Assembly: GCF_033547155.1 (NCBI RefSeq)
Contig: NZ_CP137892.1
Coordinates: 2,666,001-2,730,000 of the forward strand
Source: Pseudomonas benzenivorans
GTDB taxonomy: Bacteria; Pseudomonadota; Gammaproteobacteria; Pseudomonadales; Pseudomonadaceae
Length of the DNA: 64,000 bases
Direction: 5' to 3'
This document shows positions 55,204 through 64,000 of the stretch, one piece after another; the first letter of the stretch is position 1; each line of letters starts with the position of its first letter. Position numbers and translations under genes: made by a program. The notes under the pieces are model-generated. The model was not told the DNA's origin, searched no databases, and saw only the letters and a list, made by a program, of their open reading frames with translations.

Positions 55204-55207
<4 letters not shown>
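54737..55207 (-). CDS. ospR: OhrR/OspR-type peroxide-sensing MarR regulator
   Basis: 156 residues of the OhrR branch of MarR. The redox cysteine is Cys19 in [17 protein letters not shown]; a second cysteine, Cys129 (KRQLLCE), fits the two-Cys type in which a disulfide forms. Winged helix: [33 protein letters not shown]. The ATG overlaps the gpx stop (ATGA at 55204-55207), so regulator and glutathione peroxidase form one operon with one operator at 55734-55761. Oxidation should release the repressor and induce gpx. Its gene end overlaps sagS by 17 bp. Confidence 0.92.
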
Positions 55208-55689
<482 letters not shown>

Positions 55690-55723
55690 GCTGGCGATCC
55701 TTGGCTGTGATGAAGTGAGGCCA

Positions 55724-55761
55724 TAAATAGCAGGCAATTAAATTGCACACAATTTAATTGC
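55724..55761 (-). promoter_or_regulatory. gpx-ospR promoter with OspR-type operator
   Basis: Minus strand: -35 TTGTGT (55752-55747), 17-bp spacer, -10 TATTTA (55729-55724). A perfect inverted repeat with 11-bp arms GCAATTAAATT / AATTTAATTGC (55734-55744, 55751-55761) covers the -35 and spacer. Each arm contains a CAATT-A-AATTG-like unit, as expected for two OhrR-family dimer sites. Confidence 0.8.
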
Positions 55762-55818
55762 CAAATATAGATCCCCTCGATATCGCGCCATACCCGCCAC
55801 CAATCCACACCGCTGCGT

Positions 55819-56214
55819 TCAGCCGCGCGGCACCAGCTTGAGCGACACCGAATTGATGCAATACCGCAGGCCGGTCGGCTTGGGACCGTCGGGGAACACA
55901 TGGCCCAGGTGGGCATCGCAACGGGAACACTTGACCTCGATGCGGTGCATGCCATGACTGAAGTCATCCCGACTGGCGATCGCATCCTTATTCACCGGCT
56001 GGAAATAACTGGGCCAGCCGCTGCCCGAGTCGTACTTGGCATCGGAATCGAACAGCGCCGTACCGCAACAGGCGCAGTGGTAAGTGCCCGGCGTCTTGCT
56101 GTCATGGTATTCGCCGGTGAAGGCACGCTCGGTGCCGCCCAACCGGCAGACTTGGTACTGCTCCTGCGACAGTTCTTCGCGCCAGGCCTCCAGGGGTTTT
56201 TCCAGCTTGTCCAC
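55819..56214 (-). CDS. msrB: Peptide methionine-(R)-sulfoxide reductase B
   Basis: 131 residues. Structural zinc is held by Cys47/Cys50 (CACC) and Cys96/Cys99 (CSRC). The catalytic cysteine is Cys119 in [19 protein letters not shown] and [10 protein letters not shown] complete the MsrB fold. Start is GTG at 56214 with GGAGGA eight bases upstream. It repairs oxidised methionine in proteins, and sits directly upstream (same strand) of the gpx-ospR unit. An own promoter is likely between msrB and the divergent alaA. Confidence 0.95.
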   Translation of the reverse strand: MDKLEKPLEAWREELSQEQYQVCRLGGTERAFTGEYHDSKTPGTYHCACCGTALFDSDAKYDSGSGWPSYFQPVNKDAIASRDDFSHGMHRIEVKCSRCDAHLGHVFPDGPKPTGLRYCINSVSLKLVPRG

Positions 56215-56341
56215 GGCAGTTCTCCTCCGCTTAAAAAAGCCCGACCAGTACCTTTGCCAAGATCGGGTCGCCACGTATCATTCGACCCCAGTCTGTCACC
56301 CGCGTTACAAGCTGCCAAGGCTCGTTCATTTCGAGTCTTTT

Positions 56342-56366
56342 GCCGCGCTTTACGCGGCGTTTCTTC
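56342..56366 (+). promoter_or_regulatory. Hairpin with T run in the alaA leader
   Basis: GCCGCG CTTTA CGCGGC stem-loop (56342-56358) followed by GTTTCTTC, ending 18 bp before the alaA ATG. It has the form of a weak intrinsic terminator or attenuator located in the leader of alaA. Confidence 0.45.
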
Positions 56367-56383
56367 AATTCGGGATCATCCAC

Positions 56384-57595
56384 ATGCAGGTCAGCAAATC
56401 GAACAAGCTCGCCAACGTCTGTTATGACATCCGCGGGCCGGTGCTCAAGCACGCCAAACGCCTGGAAGAGGAAGGCCACCGCATCCTCAAGCTGAATATC
56501 GGCAACCCGGCGCCGTTCGGTTTCGAAGCCCCCGAGGAAATCCTCCAGGACGTGATCCGCAACCTGCCCACCGCCCAGGGCTATAGCGACTCCAAGGGCC
56601 TGTTCAGCGCGCGCAAGGCGGTGATGCAGTACTACCAGCAGAAGCAGGTGGAAGGCATCGGCATCGAAGACATCTACCTGGGCAATGGCGTGTCCGAGCT
56701 GATCGTCATGGCCATGCAGGCGCTGCTCAACAACGGCGACGAGGTGCTGATCCCGGCGCCGGACTACCCCCTGTGGACGGCCGCGGTCGCCCTGTCCGGC
56801 GGCAAGCCGGTGCACTACCTGTGCGACGAGCAGGCCGGCTGGTTCCCCGATGTCGCCGACATGCGCGCCAAGATCACCCCGAACACCAAGGCCCTGGTGC
56901 TGATCAACCCGAACAACCCCACCGGCGCGGTGTACTCCAAGGAAGTGCTGGAGGACATCGTCGAGCTGGCGCGCCAGCACAACCTGGTGCTGTTCTCCGA
57001 CGAGATCTACGACAAGATCCTCTACGACGAGGCCCAGCACATCGCCACCGCCTCCCTGGCGCCGGACGTGCTGTGCCTGACCTTCAACGGCCTGTCGAAA
57101 TCCTACCGGGTCGCGGGCTTTCGCTCCGGCTGGGTGGCGATCTCCGGCCCCAAGCACCGCGCCCAGAGCTATATCGAGGGCCTGGACATCCTCGCCAACA
57201 TGCGCCTGTGCGCCAACGTGCCGAGCCAACATGCGATCCAGACCGCCCTGGGCGGCTACCAGAGCATCAACGATCTGGTACTGCCCAACGGCCGCCTGCT
57301 CGAGCAGCGCAACCGCACCTGGGAACTGCTCAACGACATTCCCGGGGTCAGCTGCGTCAAACCCATGGGCGCGCTCTACGCCTTCCCCAGGATCGACCCC
57401 AAGGTCTGCCCGATCCACAACGACGAGAAGTTCGTCCTCGACCTGCTGCTGTCCGAGAAGCTGCTGATCGTCCAGGGCACCGCCTTCAACTGGCCCTGGC
57501 CGGACCACTTCCGCGTGGTCACCTTGCCAAGGGTCGACGACCTGGAGCAGGCCATCGGGCGCATCGGCAACTTCCTCGGCAGCTACCGCCAGTAA
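56384..57595 (+). CDS. alaA: Alanine aminotransferase AlaA-type
   Basis: 403-residue class I aminotransferase. LNIGNPAPFGFEAPEEI, GYSDSKGLFSARKAV, INPNNPTGAVYSKEVLE, LFSDEIYDKILYD and PLP lysine in FNGLSKSYRVAGFRSGW are all intact. Start QVSKSNKLANVCYDIRGPVL and length fit the AlaA (YfbQ) group, which makes alanine from pyruvate with glutamate. ATG at 56384; the longer open frame overlaps the divergent msrB. No strong Shine-Dalgarno, and a hairpin lies in the leader. The next gene begins 5 bp after the stop. Confidence 0.92.
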   Translation: MQVSKSNKLANVCYDIRGPVLKHAKRLEEEGHRILKLNIGNPAPFGFEAPEEILQDVIRNLPTAQGYSDSKGLFSARKAVMQYYQQKQVEGIGIEDIYLGNGVSELIVMAMQALLNNGDEVLIPAPDYPLWTAAVALSGGKPVHYLCDEQAGWFPDVADMRAKITPNTKALVLINPNNPTGAVYSKEVLEDIVELARQHNLVLFSDEIYDKILYDEAQHIATASLAPDVLCLTFNGLSKSYRVAGFRSGWVAISGPKHRAQSYIEGLDILANMRLCANVPSQHAIQTALGGYQSINDLVLPNGRLLEQRNRTWELLNDIPGVSCVKPMGALYAFPRIDPKVCPIHNDEKFVLDLLLSEKLLIVQGTAFNWPWPDHFRVVTLPRVDDLEQAIGRIGNFLGSYRQ

Positions 57596-57599
57596 CCCC

Positions 57600-58052
57600 A
57601 TGGACCTGCAGATCGACGACTTCTACAAGGACGCCGCCAGCGGCCTGCTGCTGCTCTACCAGGTGTTCCCGCGCAAGATGGCGCTGTACGTCGAGGACCT
57701 GATCGGCCGCGAGGAGCCGGACGAGTTCGGCCTGCCCAGCAAGCGTCACCAGAGCTGCCTCGGCGCCCTGCTGTGGCTGGCCGAGGAAGGCTACCTGCGC
57801 TTCGACTCGACCATCGCCTACGACGCCCTGGACCAGGCGGTGCTCAGCGAGAAGGGTTTCCTACGCCTGAGTCGCGGCGTCCCCCACGCCCTCGACGACG
57901 GCGAGGCCCTGCCGCCGAGCGTGCGCCGGGTACAGGCCAGCCTGGCCTTTCAGTTGCGCGAGGCGCTGGCGCAGAAACATGGCGAACGGATTGCCCGGCT
58001 GACCCGCCTGGTCTTCGCGGGCGCTCTGGCCGGGGCAAACGACACAGTTTGA
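57600..58052 (+). CDS. Conserved protein downstream of alaA, function unknown
   Basis: 150-residue soluble protein. LQIDDFYKDAASGLLLLYQVFPRKMALYVEDLIG followed by SKRHQSCLGALLWLAEEGYLRFDSTIAYDALDQAVLSEKGFLRL suggests a winged-helix-like N-terminal unit (an HTH-type LGALLWLAEEGYLRF). A helical tail RVQASLAFQLREALAQKHGERIARL follows. Starts 5 bp after the alaA stop, so co-transcribed. Present between alaA and htpX in P. aeruginosa (from memory, PA2829). DNA binding is only a possibility. Confidence 0.8.
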   Translation: MDLQIDDFYKDAASGLLLLYQVFPRKMALYVEDLIGREEPDEFGLPSKRHQSCLGALLWLAEEGYLRFDSTIAYDALDQAVLSEKGFLRLSRGVPHALDDGEALPPSVRRVQASLAFQLREALAQKHGERIARLTRLVFAGALAGANDTV

Positions 58053-58065
58053 AATAGTCCCTCGG

Positions 58066-58095
58066 TTGAATAGCCGGGGGGCGCGCCCTTATATA
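58066..58095 (+). promoter_or_regulatory. Candidate htpX promoter
   Basis: -35 TTGAAT (58066-58071), 18-bp spacer, -10 TATATA (58090-58095), 47 bp before the htpX ATG and just after the upstream stop. I also tested a sigma-32 reading from TTTGAAA (58048) but no CCCCATNT-like -10 follows. Confidence 0.5.
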
Positions 58096-58142
58096 GCCGG
58101 CATAACCGGACCGTCTTTTCTCCTGAGGAGTAGTTTCACACC

Positions 58143-59015
58143 ATGATGCGCATCTTGCTGTTCCTGGCCACCAACCTGGCGGTCCTGATCATCGCCAGCA
58201 TCACGCTCAAGCTGTTGGGGGTCGACCGCTACACTGGCCAGAACTATGGCAGCCTGCTGGTCTTCTGTGCGGTATTCGGCTTCGCCGGCTCGCTGATTTC
58301 GCTGTTCATCTCCAAGTGGATGGCGAAGATGAGCACCGGCACCGAAATCATCAGCCAGCCGCGCACCCGCCATGAGCAGTGGCTGCTGCAGACCGTCGAG
58401 GAGCTGTCCCGCGAGGCCGGCATCAAGATGCCCGAGGTGGGCATCTTCCCGGCCTACGAATCCAACGCCTTCGCCACCGGCTGGAACAAGAACGACGCCC
58501 TGGTAGCGGTCAGCCAAGGCCTGCTGGAGCGCTTCTCCCCGGACGAAGTGCGCGCCGTGCTGGCCCACGAGATCGGCCACGTGGCCAACGGCGACATGGT
58601 CACCCTGGCGCTGATCCAGGGCGTGGTGAACACCTTCGTGATGTTCTTCGCGCGGATCTTCGGCAACTTCGTCGACAAGGCCATCCTCAAGAACGAAGAC
58701 GGCCACGGCATCGGCTATTTCGTGGCGACCATCTTCGCCGAACTGGTACTGGGCATCCTGGCCAGCATCATCGTCATGTGGTTCTCGCGCAAACGCGAGT
58801 TCAAGGCCGACGAGGCCGGCGCCCGCCTGGCCGGCACCGGCGCGATGATCGCCGCCCTGCAACGCCTGCGCGCCGAGCAGGGGGTGCCGGTGCAGATGCC
58901 CGACAGCCTGACCGCCTTCGGCATCAACGGCGGCCTGAAGAACGGACTGGCCGGCCTGCTGATGAGCCACCCGCCGCTGGAAGACCGCATCGAGGCCCTG
59001 CGCCAGCGCGGCTAA
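58143..59015 (+). CDS. htpX: Membrane zinc metalloprotease HtpX
   Basis: 290 residues. Two N-terminal membrane helices ([23 protein letters not shown] and [20 protein letters not shown]), zinc motif HEIGH at 142-146, two further helices and the third zinc ligand Glu224 in [14 protein letters not shown]. It degrades misfolded inner-membrane proteins together with FtsH. ATG follows TGAGGAG. Own promoter likely (58066-58095), terminator at 59029-59057. Position after alaA matches other Pseudomonas. Confidence 0.96.
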   Translation: MMRILLFLATNLAVLIIASITLKLLGVDRYTGQNYGSLLVFCAVFGFAGSLISLFISKWMAKMSTGTEIISQPRTRHEQWLLQTVEELSREAGIKMPEVGIFPAYESNAFATGWNKNDALVAVSQGLLERFSPDEVRAVLAHEIGHVANGDMVTLALIQGVVNTFVMFFARIFGNFVDKAILKNEDGHGIGYFVATIFAELVLGILASIIVMWFSRKREFKADEAGARLAGTGAMIAALQRLRAEQGVPVQMPDSLTAFGINGGLKNGLAGLLMSHPPLEDRIEALRQRG

Positions 59016-59028
59016 ACGACACCAATCG

Positions 59029-59057
59029 AAAAGGGCGGCCCATGGGCCGCCCTTTTT
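59029..59057. terminator. Bidirectional terminator between htpX and tpm
   Basis: AAAAGGGCGGCCC / GGGCCGCCCTTTTT inverted repeat with a two-base loop, flanked by A and T runs. Confidence 0.9.
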
Positions 59058-59069
59058 CATGTCCGCGGC

Positions 59070-59726
59070 TCAGCCCCGCGACAACCGATAGACCCGCTCG
59101 TCCAGATACTGCAGGCCACGCTGGCGAAATCTTTCGTTCTCGGCCAGCACATCACAGGCCTCGAGCGACTCCACCTGCCAGCCCGCGGCGAACAGGCTCC
59201 GCACCTCGGCGTCGCTCACAGCGAACGGCGGCCCCTCCATCTGCGCCTGCGCATAGTCCAGGGTGACCAAAAGGCCCCGGCTCCCAGGCGCCAGGAGCCT
59301 GTTCAGGTGTGCGGTGTAGCGCTGGCGCATCGGCGCCGGCAGGGCGATCAGCGCGGCGCGGTCGTAGAGCGCCGTGCAGCCTCTCAGATGCTCGGCGCGC
59401 AACTCGAAGAAGTCGCCGCACCACAACTCGATATTTCCGCCCCGGTAGACCTCGAAGGCCCCGAGCTGGCTGACCTGCGGCGTCAGCCCCCGCTCAGCGA
59501 AGAAGCCCTCCACCGCCTGACGCGCCAGCTCGACACCCAGCACCTGATGGCCCTGGGCCGCCAGCCAGGCCATGTCCAGACTCTTGCCGCACAGCGGCAC
59601 CAGCACCCTGCCTGTGCCATTCAGCGCCAACTCGGGCCAGTAACGTTGCAGGTAGGGATTGACCTCGCCTTGGTGAAAACCTATCTGCCCCTGGGCCCAA
59701 CGGGCCTGCCAGAACGCCTCGTCCAT
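59070..59726 (-). CDS. tpm: Thiopurine S-methyltransferase
   Basis: 218-residue SAM-dependent methyltransferase. [30 protein letters not shown] motif [35 protein letters not shown] and [10 protein letters not shown] are typical of bacterial TPMT. In Pseudomonas the enzyme methylates thiopurines and also selenium and tellurium compounds, giving tellurite tolerance. Convergent with htpX via the shared terminator; divergent from the dioxygenase gene over a 104-bp AT-rich gap. Confidence 0.95.
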   Translation of the reverse strand: MDEAFWQARWAQGQIGFHQGEVNPYLQRYWPELALNGTGRVLVPLCGKSLDMAWLAAQGHQVLGVELARQAVEGFFAERGLTPQVSQLGAFEVYRGGNIELWCGDFFELRAEHLRGCTALYDRAALIALPAPMRQRYTAHLNRLLAPGSRGLLVTLDYAQAQMEGPPFAVSDAEVRSLFAAGWQVESLEACDVLAENERFRQRGLQYLDERVYRLSRG

Positions 59727-59830
59727 TGCCTCCCTCCAATTAATTCGATAGAAAAGCTCGAAATTTTATACTGGAACTCGATATATCCAGCCGCGATCAT
59801 GGCGCCATCCTACTGCGGGAGTCGCGCAAA

Positions 59831-60598
59831 ATGCTGCCCAGCCTATTCATCTCCCACGGCTCGCCCATGCTGGCCCTGGAGCCCGGCGCCAGCGGCCCGG
59901 CCCTGGCCCGCCTGGCCGGCCAGCTGCCCCGCCCACGTGCCATTCTGGTGGTCTCCGCCCACTGGGAAAGCGCCGACCTGCGCGTGACCGGCGCCGCCCG
60001 CCCGGCCACCTGGCACGATTTCCGGGGCTTCCCCGCACGGCTGTATGCCGTGCAATATCCCGCCCCCGGCGCCCCGCGACTGGCCGAGCAGATAGCCGAG
60101 CGCCTGAACGTCGCCGGCCTGCCCACCGACCTCGATGCCGAGCGCCCCCTGGACCACGGTGCCTGGGTGCCGCTGTCGCTGATGTATCCGGCGGCCGACA
60201 TCCCGGTCGTGCAGCTGTCCCTGCCCAGCGAGCAGGGTCCGGCCCTGCAGAGCCGCATCGGCCGCGCCCTGGCCGACCTGCGCAAGCAGGACGTGCTGCT
60301 GATCGGCTCCGGCAGCATCACCCATAATCTGGGCGAGCTGGACTGGCACGCCGGCCCCGAGACTATCGAGCCCTGGGCCCAGGCCTTCCGCGACTGGATG
60401 GTGGACAGGCTCGCCGCCGGTGACGATGCGGCGCTGCACGACTACCGCCGGCTGGCGCCCCAGGCGCTGCGCAACCATCCCAGCGATGAACACCTGCTGC
60501 CGCTGTTCTTCGCCCGCGGCGCCGGCGGCGCCTTCCGCGTCGAGCACAGCGGTTTCACCCATGGTGCCCTGGGCATGGACATCTACAGCTTCGCCTGA
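59831..60598 (+). CDS. LigB-type (class III extradiol) dioxygenase, DODA family
   Basis: 255 residues. Metal-binding histidines in LFISHGSPML (His9), LVVSAHWES (His44) and the IGSGSITHNL / LDHGAWVPL segments match the DODA/YgiD branch of class III extradiol dioxygenases. Such enzymes cleave catechol-type rings such as DOPA. The physiological substrate here is unknown. The ATG at 59831 starts directly on LPSLFISHGSP; AT-rich promoter sequence lies in the gap shared with tpm. Confidence 0.88.
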   Translation: MLPSLFISHGSPMLALEPGASGPALARLAGQLPRPRAILVVSAHWESADLRVTGAARPATWHDFRGFPARLYAVQYPAPGAPRLAEQIAERLNVAGLPTDLDAERPLDHGAWVPLSLMYPAADIPVVQLSLPSEQGPALQSRIGRALADLRKQDVLLIGSGSITHNLGELDWHAGPETIEPWAQAFRDWMVDRLAAGDDAALHDYRRLAPQALRNHPSDEHLLPLFFARGAGGAFRVEHSGFTHGALGMDIYSFA

Positions 60599-60754
60599 AA
60601 AACCGGGCGCGGCGGCGGCCTTGAGCAAGCGACTGCCCCCGGACTTCTTATCAGTCGCCGCGGCTTCGGGCATAGTTCCAGGACGCTGCGCCCACGGCTG
60701 CGGGCGGACAACCATGTCCGATATCCAGCCCCTCCAACCACAAGGAAAGTGCCC

Positions 60755-61168
60755 ATGCCCGCCAAGCTACTCGTCACCCTCGGCATCGTCTTCTATGCCG
60801 TGGTAGTCCCCGTCTTCGAGATCAACGCCAGCCATGTCTTCAATCCGCAGTGGGCACCCCACGCCCGCCTGCACGAGGTCTGGCAGCTGGCCACCAACTG
60901 CGCCATCGGCGCCTTTAGCCTGTGGCTGGTCTGGTTTCGCAACGAGATCCGCCTGAGCAGCCTACTCACCCTATTCGTCACCGGCGGCTTCCTCCTGGCC
61001 TATGGCCTGCGTCACAGCTATGGCGGCTCCATGGTGCTGTCCGACGGCTCGGAGAAGCTGATCTTCGGCATCAACCTGGGGCTGTTCGCCTACAGCCTGG
61101 CCATCGCCCTGGCGGCTGTGGCGGTCGGACTGACGGGCCGAAGCAAGGCCCGACCACAAGCCCACTAA
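60755..61168 (+). CDS. Four-span membrane protein, function unknown
   Basis: 137 residues with four hydrophobic helices: KLLVTLGIVFYAVVVPVFEI, VWQLATNCAIGAFSLWLVWF, LLTLFVTGGFLLAYGLRH and INLGLFAYSLAIALAAVAVG. The first loop carries NASHVFNPQWAPHARLHEVW, a His-rich pattern seen in a widespread family of small bacterial membrane proteins. ATG 60755 with AAGGAAAG upstream. Its TAA lies within the ascending arm of the downstream terminator. Confidence 0.75.
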   Translation: MPAKLLVTLGIVFYAVVVPVFEINASHVFNPQWAPHARLHEVWQLATNCAIGAFSLWLVWFRNEIRLSSLLTLFVTGGFLLAYGLRHSYGGSMVLSDGSEKLIFGINLGLFAYSLAIALAAVAVGLTGRSKARPQAH

Positions 61169-61204
61169 TGAAAAAAGCCCCGCAGTGCGGGGCTTTTTTC
61201 ATTA
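61164..61204. terminator. Perfect 19-bp bidirectional terminator
   Basis: Arms 61164-61182 and 61186-61204, three-base loop, stem core GCCCCGC / GCGGGGC with AAAAAA and TTTTTT inside the stem. It includes the stop codon of the plus-strand membrane gene and lies 9 bp from the deaD stop. Confidence 0.95.
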
Positions 61205-61212
61205 GGCGAAGA

Positions 61213-62865
<1,653 letters not shown>

Positions 62866-63250
62866 GGGTCTGCCTCAAGTGCATCCGCAAAGACCCATGT
62901 TCCAAAGCTGCGCATGCCGTGTAAGACCCGAAAGTCACCCTGGCAGCCCTGTCGGCGGGGATTTGCGAAAACGTCGTGATGAATGAATCGTCTAGGATTG
63001 CCCGCTGTTGCGGACAGGCTGCCGAGGATAGCCCTCGGGCGAGTTGCACTACCTGAACGTGGCCAAAAATTGACCGGCGCGCACTATACCGGAAATCCTG
63101 ACGGTTGTGCTGGTTTTTCCCGAATAAAGCCCGGCCACCGCTCGACGGTCATCCTCCGGTAGCCTGGTGCGGTCAGGCTGATGGCTTGGACAAGCCCGCA
63201 CGGCGGGGCTATACCCCCTCACAGCCGCACCCCACGGGAGGAACGCTGCC
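62866..63250. promoter_or_regulatory. deaD promoter and long leader; enoyl-CoA hydratase upstream region
   Basis: 385 bp between divergent deaD and the enoyl-CoA hydratase gene. On the minus strand a -10 TATAGT (63088-63083) is followed by GCGCGCC, giving a start near 63076 and a deaD leader of about 210 nt. No good -35 hexamer lies 16-18 bp upstream. The leader has no ORF that I can support. Confidence 0.5.
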
Positions 63251-64000
63251 ATGACTCGAAACACCAGCGGCCGCATCAGCCGCGAGAAACGCGGCCCCAT
63301 CCTGCTGCTCGGCCTGGACCGAGTAGCCAAACGCAACGCCTTCGACCTGGCCATGCTCGAGGACCTGTGTCTGGCCTATGGCGAGTTCGAGCGCGACGAC
63401 GAGGCGCGGGTGGCCCTGGTGCATGCCCGGGGCGAACACTTCACCGCCGGTCTGGACCTGGCCGATGTCGCCACCCGGTTCGCCGCTGGCTGGCAGATAC
63501 CCGAGGGCGGTTGCGACCCCTGGGGCGTGTTCGGCGGCCCGCGGGTCGGCAAGCCGGTAATAGTCGCCGCCCAGGGTTACTGCTACACCGTCGGCATCGA
63601 GCTGATGCTGGCCGCGGACATCAACCTGTGCGCCAGCAATACCCGCTTCGCCCAGATGGAGGTGCAGCGCGGCCTGTTGCCCTTCGGCGGTGCCACCCTG
63701 CGCCTGCACCAGCGCGCCGGCTGGGGCAACGCCATGCGCTGGCTGCTCACCGGCGACCCCTTCGATGCCCACGAGGCCTACCGCCTGGGCCTGGTACAGG
63801 AGGTGGTGGCCAGCGAGGACCTGTTGCCGCGGGCCCTGTGGCTGGCCGAGCGCATTGCCGCCCAGGCCCCGCTCGGCGTACGGGCCACCCTGGCCTCGGC
63901 CCGCCAGGCGCTGGGCGAAGGCGAAGCGGCGGCGGCCGCCAGCCTGCAGCCGACCGTGACCCGCCTGATGGCCAGCGAGGACGCCAGCGAAGGCCTGCGC
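63251..64000 (+). CDS. Enoyl-CoA hydratase/isomerase family protein (3' end outside window)
   Basis: 250 codons from ATG 63251 with no stop before the edge. Crotonase fold: ILLLGLDRVAKRNAFDLAMLEDLCLAY, oxyanion-hole segment HARGEHFTAGLDLADV, KPVIVAAQGYCYTVGIELMLAADINLCASNTRFAQMEVQRGLLPFGG and helix AYRLGLVQEVV. Enoyl-CoA hydratases have about 255-270 residues, so only the last few are missing. The first catalytic Glu position lies in YTVGIELML, the second in AQMEVQRGL. GGAGGAA precedes the ATG. Neighbour of deaD as in P. aeruginosa (from memory). Confidence 0.9.
   Translation, partial: MTRNTSGRISREKRGPILLLGLDRVAKRNAFDLAMLEDLCLAYGEFERDDEARVALVHARGEHFTAGLDLADVATRFAAGWQIPEGGCDPWGVFGGPRVGKPVIVAAQGYCYTVGIELMLAADINLCASNTRFAQMEVQRGLLPFGGATLRLHQRAGWGNAMRWLLTGDPFDAHEAYRLGLVQEVVASEDLLPRALWLAERIAAQAPLGVRATLASARQALGEGEAAAAASLQPTVTRLMASEDASEGLR

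Noticed and set aside
58048..58080. Possible sigma-32 promoter of htpX
   Set aside because: TTTGAAA resembles a heat-shock -35, but no CCCCATNT-like -10 follows at 13-15 bp; the sigma-70 reading is better.

Overview
The window is a GC-rich, gene-dense stretch of a gammaproteobacterial chromosome, most likely a Pseudomonas of the P. aeruginosa lineage in the broad sense. From memory, not a search, two blocks follow P. aeruginosa gene order. One runs from a GTP cyclohydrolase and isochorismatase-like gene through prmB, aroC, mtnB/D/C, alkA and speE to a membrane sulfatase (about 13.9-30.6 kb). The other runs from an ABC exporter through fadE, a Glu/Gly tRNA cluster, sagS, ospR-gpx, msrB, alaA, htpX and tpm to deaD (about 43.6-64 kb). 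I found no insertion sequence, prophage, CRISPR array, rRNA or origin.

Layout. 0-5.7 kb: a truncated amidotransferase, a beta-oxidation pair (thiolase and FadJ-like multifunctional protein), a short membrane ORF and an exported c-type cytochrome fusion. 5.7-9 kb: a three-gene operon (ATP-grasp, alpha-E, transglutaminase) of the type often linked to the Anbu proteasome-like peptidase, which is missing here. 9-13.8 kb: amidotransferase, RraB-like protein, a small membrane protein and the reverse transsulfuration pair (cystathionine beta-synthase and gamma-lyase). 13.9-18 kb: LTA-synthase-like sulfatase coupled to an anchored beta-propeller, then spermidine synthase with a clear promoter and terminator. 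18-26.6 kb: two alkylation-repair genes, a methionine-salvage operon with an MFS transporter, aroC, a membrane-tethered GNAT-like protein and prmB. 26.7-31.4 kb: NhaD-type antiporter, isochorismatase-like protein, Smr protein, folE and a membrane glutaredoxin-like protein.

31.4-33.2 kb is the least dense part. It holds direct repeats, an orphan LapG-type periplasmic protease without lapD, and a small exported protein that carries a TAAG tetrapeptide, the motif LapG is known to cut. This is the most interesting new hypothesis here. 33.2-45.3 kb is transport and detoxification: GST, an aminotransferase divergent from a MarR regulator with two matching operators 42 bp apart, LysE and BenE transporters, a BASS symporter, an SDR, an RND pump without outer-membrane channel, and an ABC-2 exporter. 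45.8-64 kb: FadE, the duplicated tRNA-Glu/tRNA-Gly cluster, GST, free methionine sulfoxide reductase, the hybrid kinase SagS, the peroxide-sensing ospR-gpx operon with a strong palindromic operator, msrB, alaA, htpX, tpm, a LigB-type dioxygenase, deaD with a long leader, and the start of an enoyl-CoA hydratase.

A shared theme is oxidative and electrophile defence (gpx, msrB, fRMsr, two GSTs, glutaredoxin, alkA, ogt, tpm, htpX). Three promoters (tRNA cluster, speE, deaD) share the same GC-rich discriminator directly after the -10 box, which suggests growth-rate or stringent control. Function calls rest on motifs and recalled family features; no database search was possible.
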